Positions 62,662 through 64,000 of a stretch of 64,000 nt of DNA are shown here, piece by piece. The stretch's first letter is position 1, and every line of letters starts with the position of its first letter. The notes beneath the pieces were generated by a model. That model did not search any database. It saw only the letters and a list, made by a program, of their open reading frames with translations, and had not been told where the DNA came from. Position numbers and translations under genes: made by a program. Origin of the DNA: Candidatus Bathyarchaeota archaeon (lineage in GTDB: Archaea; Thermoproteota; Bathyarchaeia; Bathyarchaeales; Bathycorpusculaceae); assembly GCA_029881805.1 (NCBI GenBank), contig JAOULW010000002.1:308276-372275 (forward strand). The letters are read 5' to 3'.

Positions 62662-64000
62662 TCACCTGCAACTCCCCATTTTTGTAAATCGATCTGCACG
62701 TGCCATATGGCGTTTCTTGTACGATAAGGCTGCCAGAAGAGCTAATGTCATGAAGAAGGGGATAAGGACGAATGATGGAAATTCTGGAATTATCACTATT
62801 TCCAATGTTGAATGTTGATAAGCGAAGTATATCCATGTGTGAGTGTCATTATTATATATCGTGTTATTGAAGAGAAGGACTTCTACTGCTCCATCGTCAA
62901 TAATAACTGACAGATTGCTTACATTCATTAGTGCGTGTGGAATGCAAATTCTACAGAAACCAAATGCTTGATTGGCTGTCATGTTGGAGACGTGCATCTT
63001 AATAGTGCTGTTTGACTCGAAATATTCAAAGTCTTCTAAGGTTGAGTTGGAAATGACGTTCACAGAGTAACCTAAAGAAGTGTTGAAGCTTCGAAACATG
63101 CCCATCAAAGGAAAACGATCAGTATTGTTTTCGTCAATCTCAACCCAAACGTCGCCAATGCCGTCAAAGTTACCATCAGTCCCATTGTAGTCACTCCAAT
63201 AATTCCCCTCTATAGTGTTATTCCAAGAATTCGAAAAGCCATACGAATCGATTTGCTGGGTATTGTTTACAAAGTTATTAAGGTAGATTTCGTTGTTTGC
63301 GCCATAGAGCTCTATGCCATAATCACTGTTCGCTATCGTGTTTCCATAAAGAACATTATTTGAAGAATCGCTGATGTAGATTCCCTCATCTACGTTGTCC
63401 ACAATGTTGTTTTCTAAAACCTTATTGTTGTCTGCATATTCGTAAAGGTAAATCCCCCTGTAATTATTCTTAGCAATCTCGTTTTCGTAGATGACGTTAT
63501 TGACGGAAGCGAAGAGCAGCAATCCATCATAATTACGCATTATGGTGTTGCCTATAATCCTCGAGTTGTTCGTGTAAGCCAGCAGAAGCCCCTGACCATT
63601 CCTCATCAAGTTCAAACCCTCAACACTCACATTAGTCGAATTTATGAAAGCCAGCCAACCGACCTCAGGATGCGTCGAAGCATTAACCATCAGGTCATGC
63701 TGGTTGATCAGATAATAAACCGGCTTCCCATCAACAAGATTCGAGGTGCTAATATTATTCAAATAATGGCTGAGCTCATAACCCTGAACGTTAAACCCGT
63801 ACCCATTACCACTCAACAAGTTGTCATACAAAGTGTTATTCGACGAGTCGGAAAGCCAAAAACCTTCATAGCTATTCGCAGTTATGTCATTTCCATAGAA
63901 AGTGTTGTTACTACTTGAGAAAATGCGGATGCCAAAATAGTTTTCCAATATGTTGTTGTCGTAGACGTGATTATTCGAAGAATACCAAGACTCAATGCCG
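62662..64000 (-). CDS. NosD-like right-handed beta-helix protein (5' end outside window)
   Basis: At least 446 residues are visible. Multiple parallel beta-helix turns (GIRIFSSSNNTFYGNDI, GFWLSDSSNNTLYDNLL, GLLLAYTNNSRIIGNTIM, NVIYENEIAKNNYRGIYL, VDEGIYISDSSNNVLYGNTI) are typical of NosD/carbohydrate-binding repeat proteins. The end is IPEFPSFVLIPFFMTLALLAALSYKKR, a membrane segment with basic residues matching PEF-type anchors, with an extra 14 residues after it. Probably an extracellular sugar-processing or adhesion protein. The signal peptide lies outside the window. Confidence 0.85.
   Translation of the reverse strand, partial: GIESWYSSNNHVYDNNILENYFGIRIFSSSNNTFYGNDITANSYEGFWLSDSSNNTLYDNLLSGNGYGFNVQGYELSHYLNNISTSNLVDGKPVYYLINQHDLMVNASTHPEVGWLAFINSTNVSVEGLNLMRNGQGLLLAYTNNSRIIGNTIMRNYDGLLLFASVNNVIYENEIAKNNYRGIYLYEYADNNKVLENNIVDNVDEGIYISDSSNNVLYGNTIANSDYGIELYGANNEIYLNNFVNNTQQIDSYGFSNSWNNTIEGNYWSDYNGTDGNFDGIGDVWVEIDENNTDRFPLMGMFRSFNTSLGYSVNVISNSTLEDFEYFESNSTIKMHVSNMTANQAFGFCRICIPHALMNVSNLSVIIDDGAVEVLLFNNTIYNNDTHTWIYFAYQHSTLEIVIIPEFPSFVLIPFFMTLALLAALSYKKRHMARADRFTKMGSCR

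Noticed and set aside
1..64000. Insertion sequences or transposases
   Set aside because: No transposase, integrase or resolvase reading frame is present in any frame that I could recognise.

Overview
This window is archaeal. It encodes an archaeal EF-2 with the diphthamide histidine context, archaeal-type alanyl-, leucyl- and histidyl-tRNA synthetases, TiaS, Tsr3, a tRNA-splicing endonuclease homologue, an intron-containing tRNA, stand-alone Lrp-type RAM and PyrE-like regulators, FUN14 and an F420-type luciferase-family oxidoreductase. Many starts sit about 25 bases after a TATA-like box; only a few carry Shine-Dalgarno sequences. The large PKD and dockerin surface proteins and the split LysO recall Bathyarchaeia-like lineages. 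That placement is an inference, because no rRNA is present.

Region by region: 1-11643 is the 3' part of a giant surface protein with 44 PKD domains and a C-terminal dockerin. 11.8-18.0 kb holds small winged-helix and membrane proteins plus a secreted LamG-type cluster. 18.1-22.3 kb is transport (a DUF401 permease, LysE, and LysO split in two genes) with a truncated HD protein, a deoxyribosyltransferase-like protein and tRNA-Gly. 22.4-34.7 kb is dominated by translation and RNA processing: EF-2, an NSUN-type methyltransferase with its PUA partner, HisRS, an EndA homologue without the catalytic histidine, MtnA, a HhH glycosylase, a PyrE-like regulator, an intron-bearing tRNA-Arg and LeuRS. 35-36 kb has small DUF3795, GIY-YIG and MGMT-like proteins.

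The most interesting locus is 36.1-39.4 kb. A zinc-ribbon membrane protein, a DUF2207-like membrane protein ending in a run of alternating Cys and Ala, and a radical SAM/SPASM enzyme with a PqqD-like N-terminus form a translationally coupled operon (the last two genes overlap as TAATG). This looks like a candidate peptide-modification system whose substrate is the tail of a membrane protein.

39.5-51 kb holds AlaRS, TiaS, small membrane proteins, a RAM regulator, a luciferase-family enzyme, the Nnr NAD(P)HX repair enzyme, Tsr3 and a class V aminotransferase. 51.1-54 kb is a dockerin-bearing ABC-type solute-binding protein whose two lobes appear in reversed order. 54-64 kb is accessory: a second LysE, a serine beta-lactamase-like protein, a macrodomain protein, a surface protein interrupted by an in-frame TGA, a flavodoxin-like reductase, a FIST-domain cassette flanked by inverted repeats, a zinc-ribbon/DUF4097-like protein and a NosD-like beta-helix protein running off the window end.

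Two themes recur. First, RNA maturation: the tRNA-Arg has a textbook bulge-helix-bulge intron and a second D-loop insertion, next to an endonuclease homologue that looks like a non-catalytic subunit. Second, surface display: PKD arrays, dockerins, and 'IPEF'-type C-terminal anchor tails.
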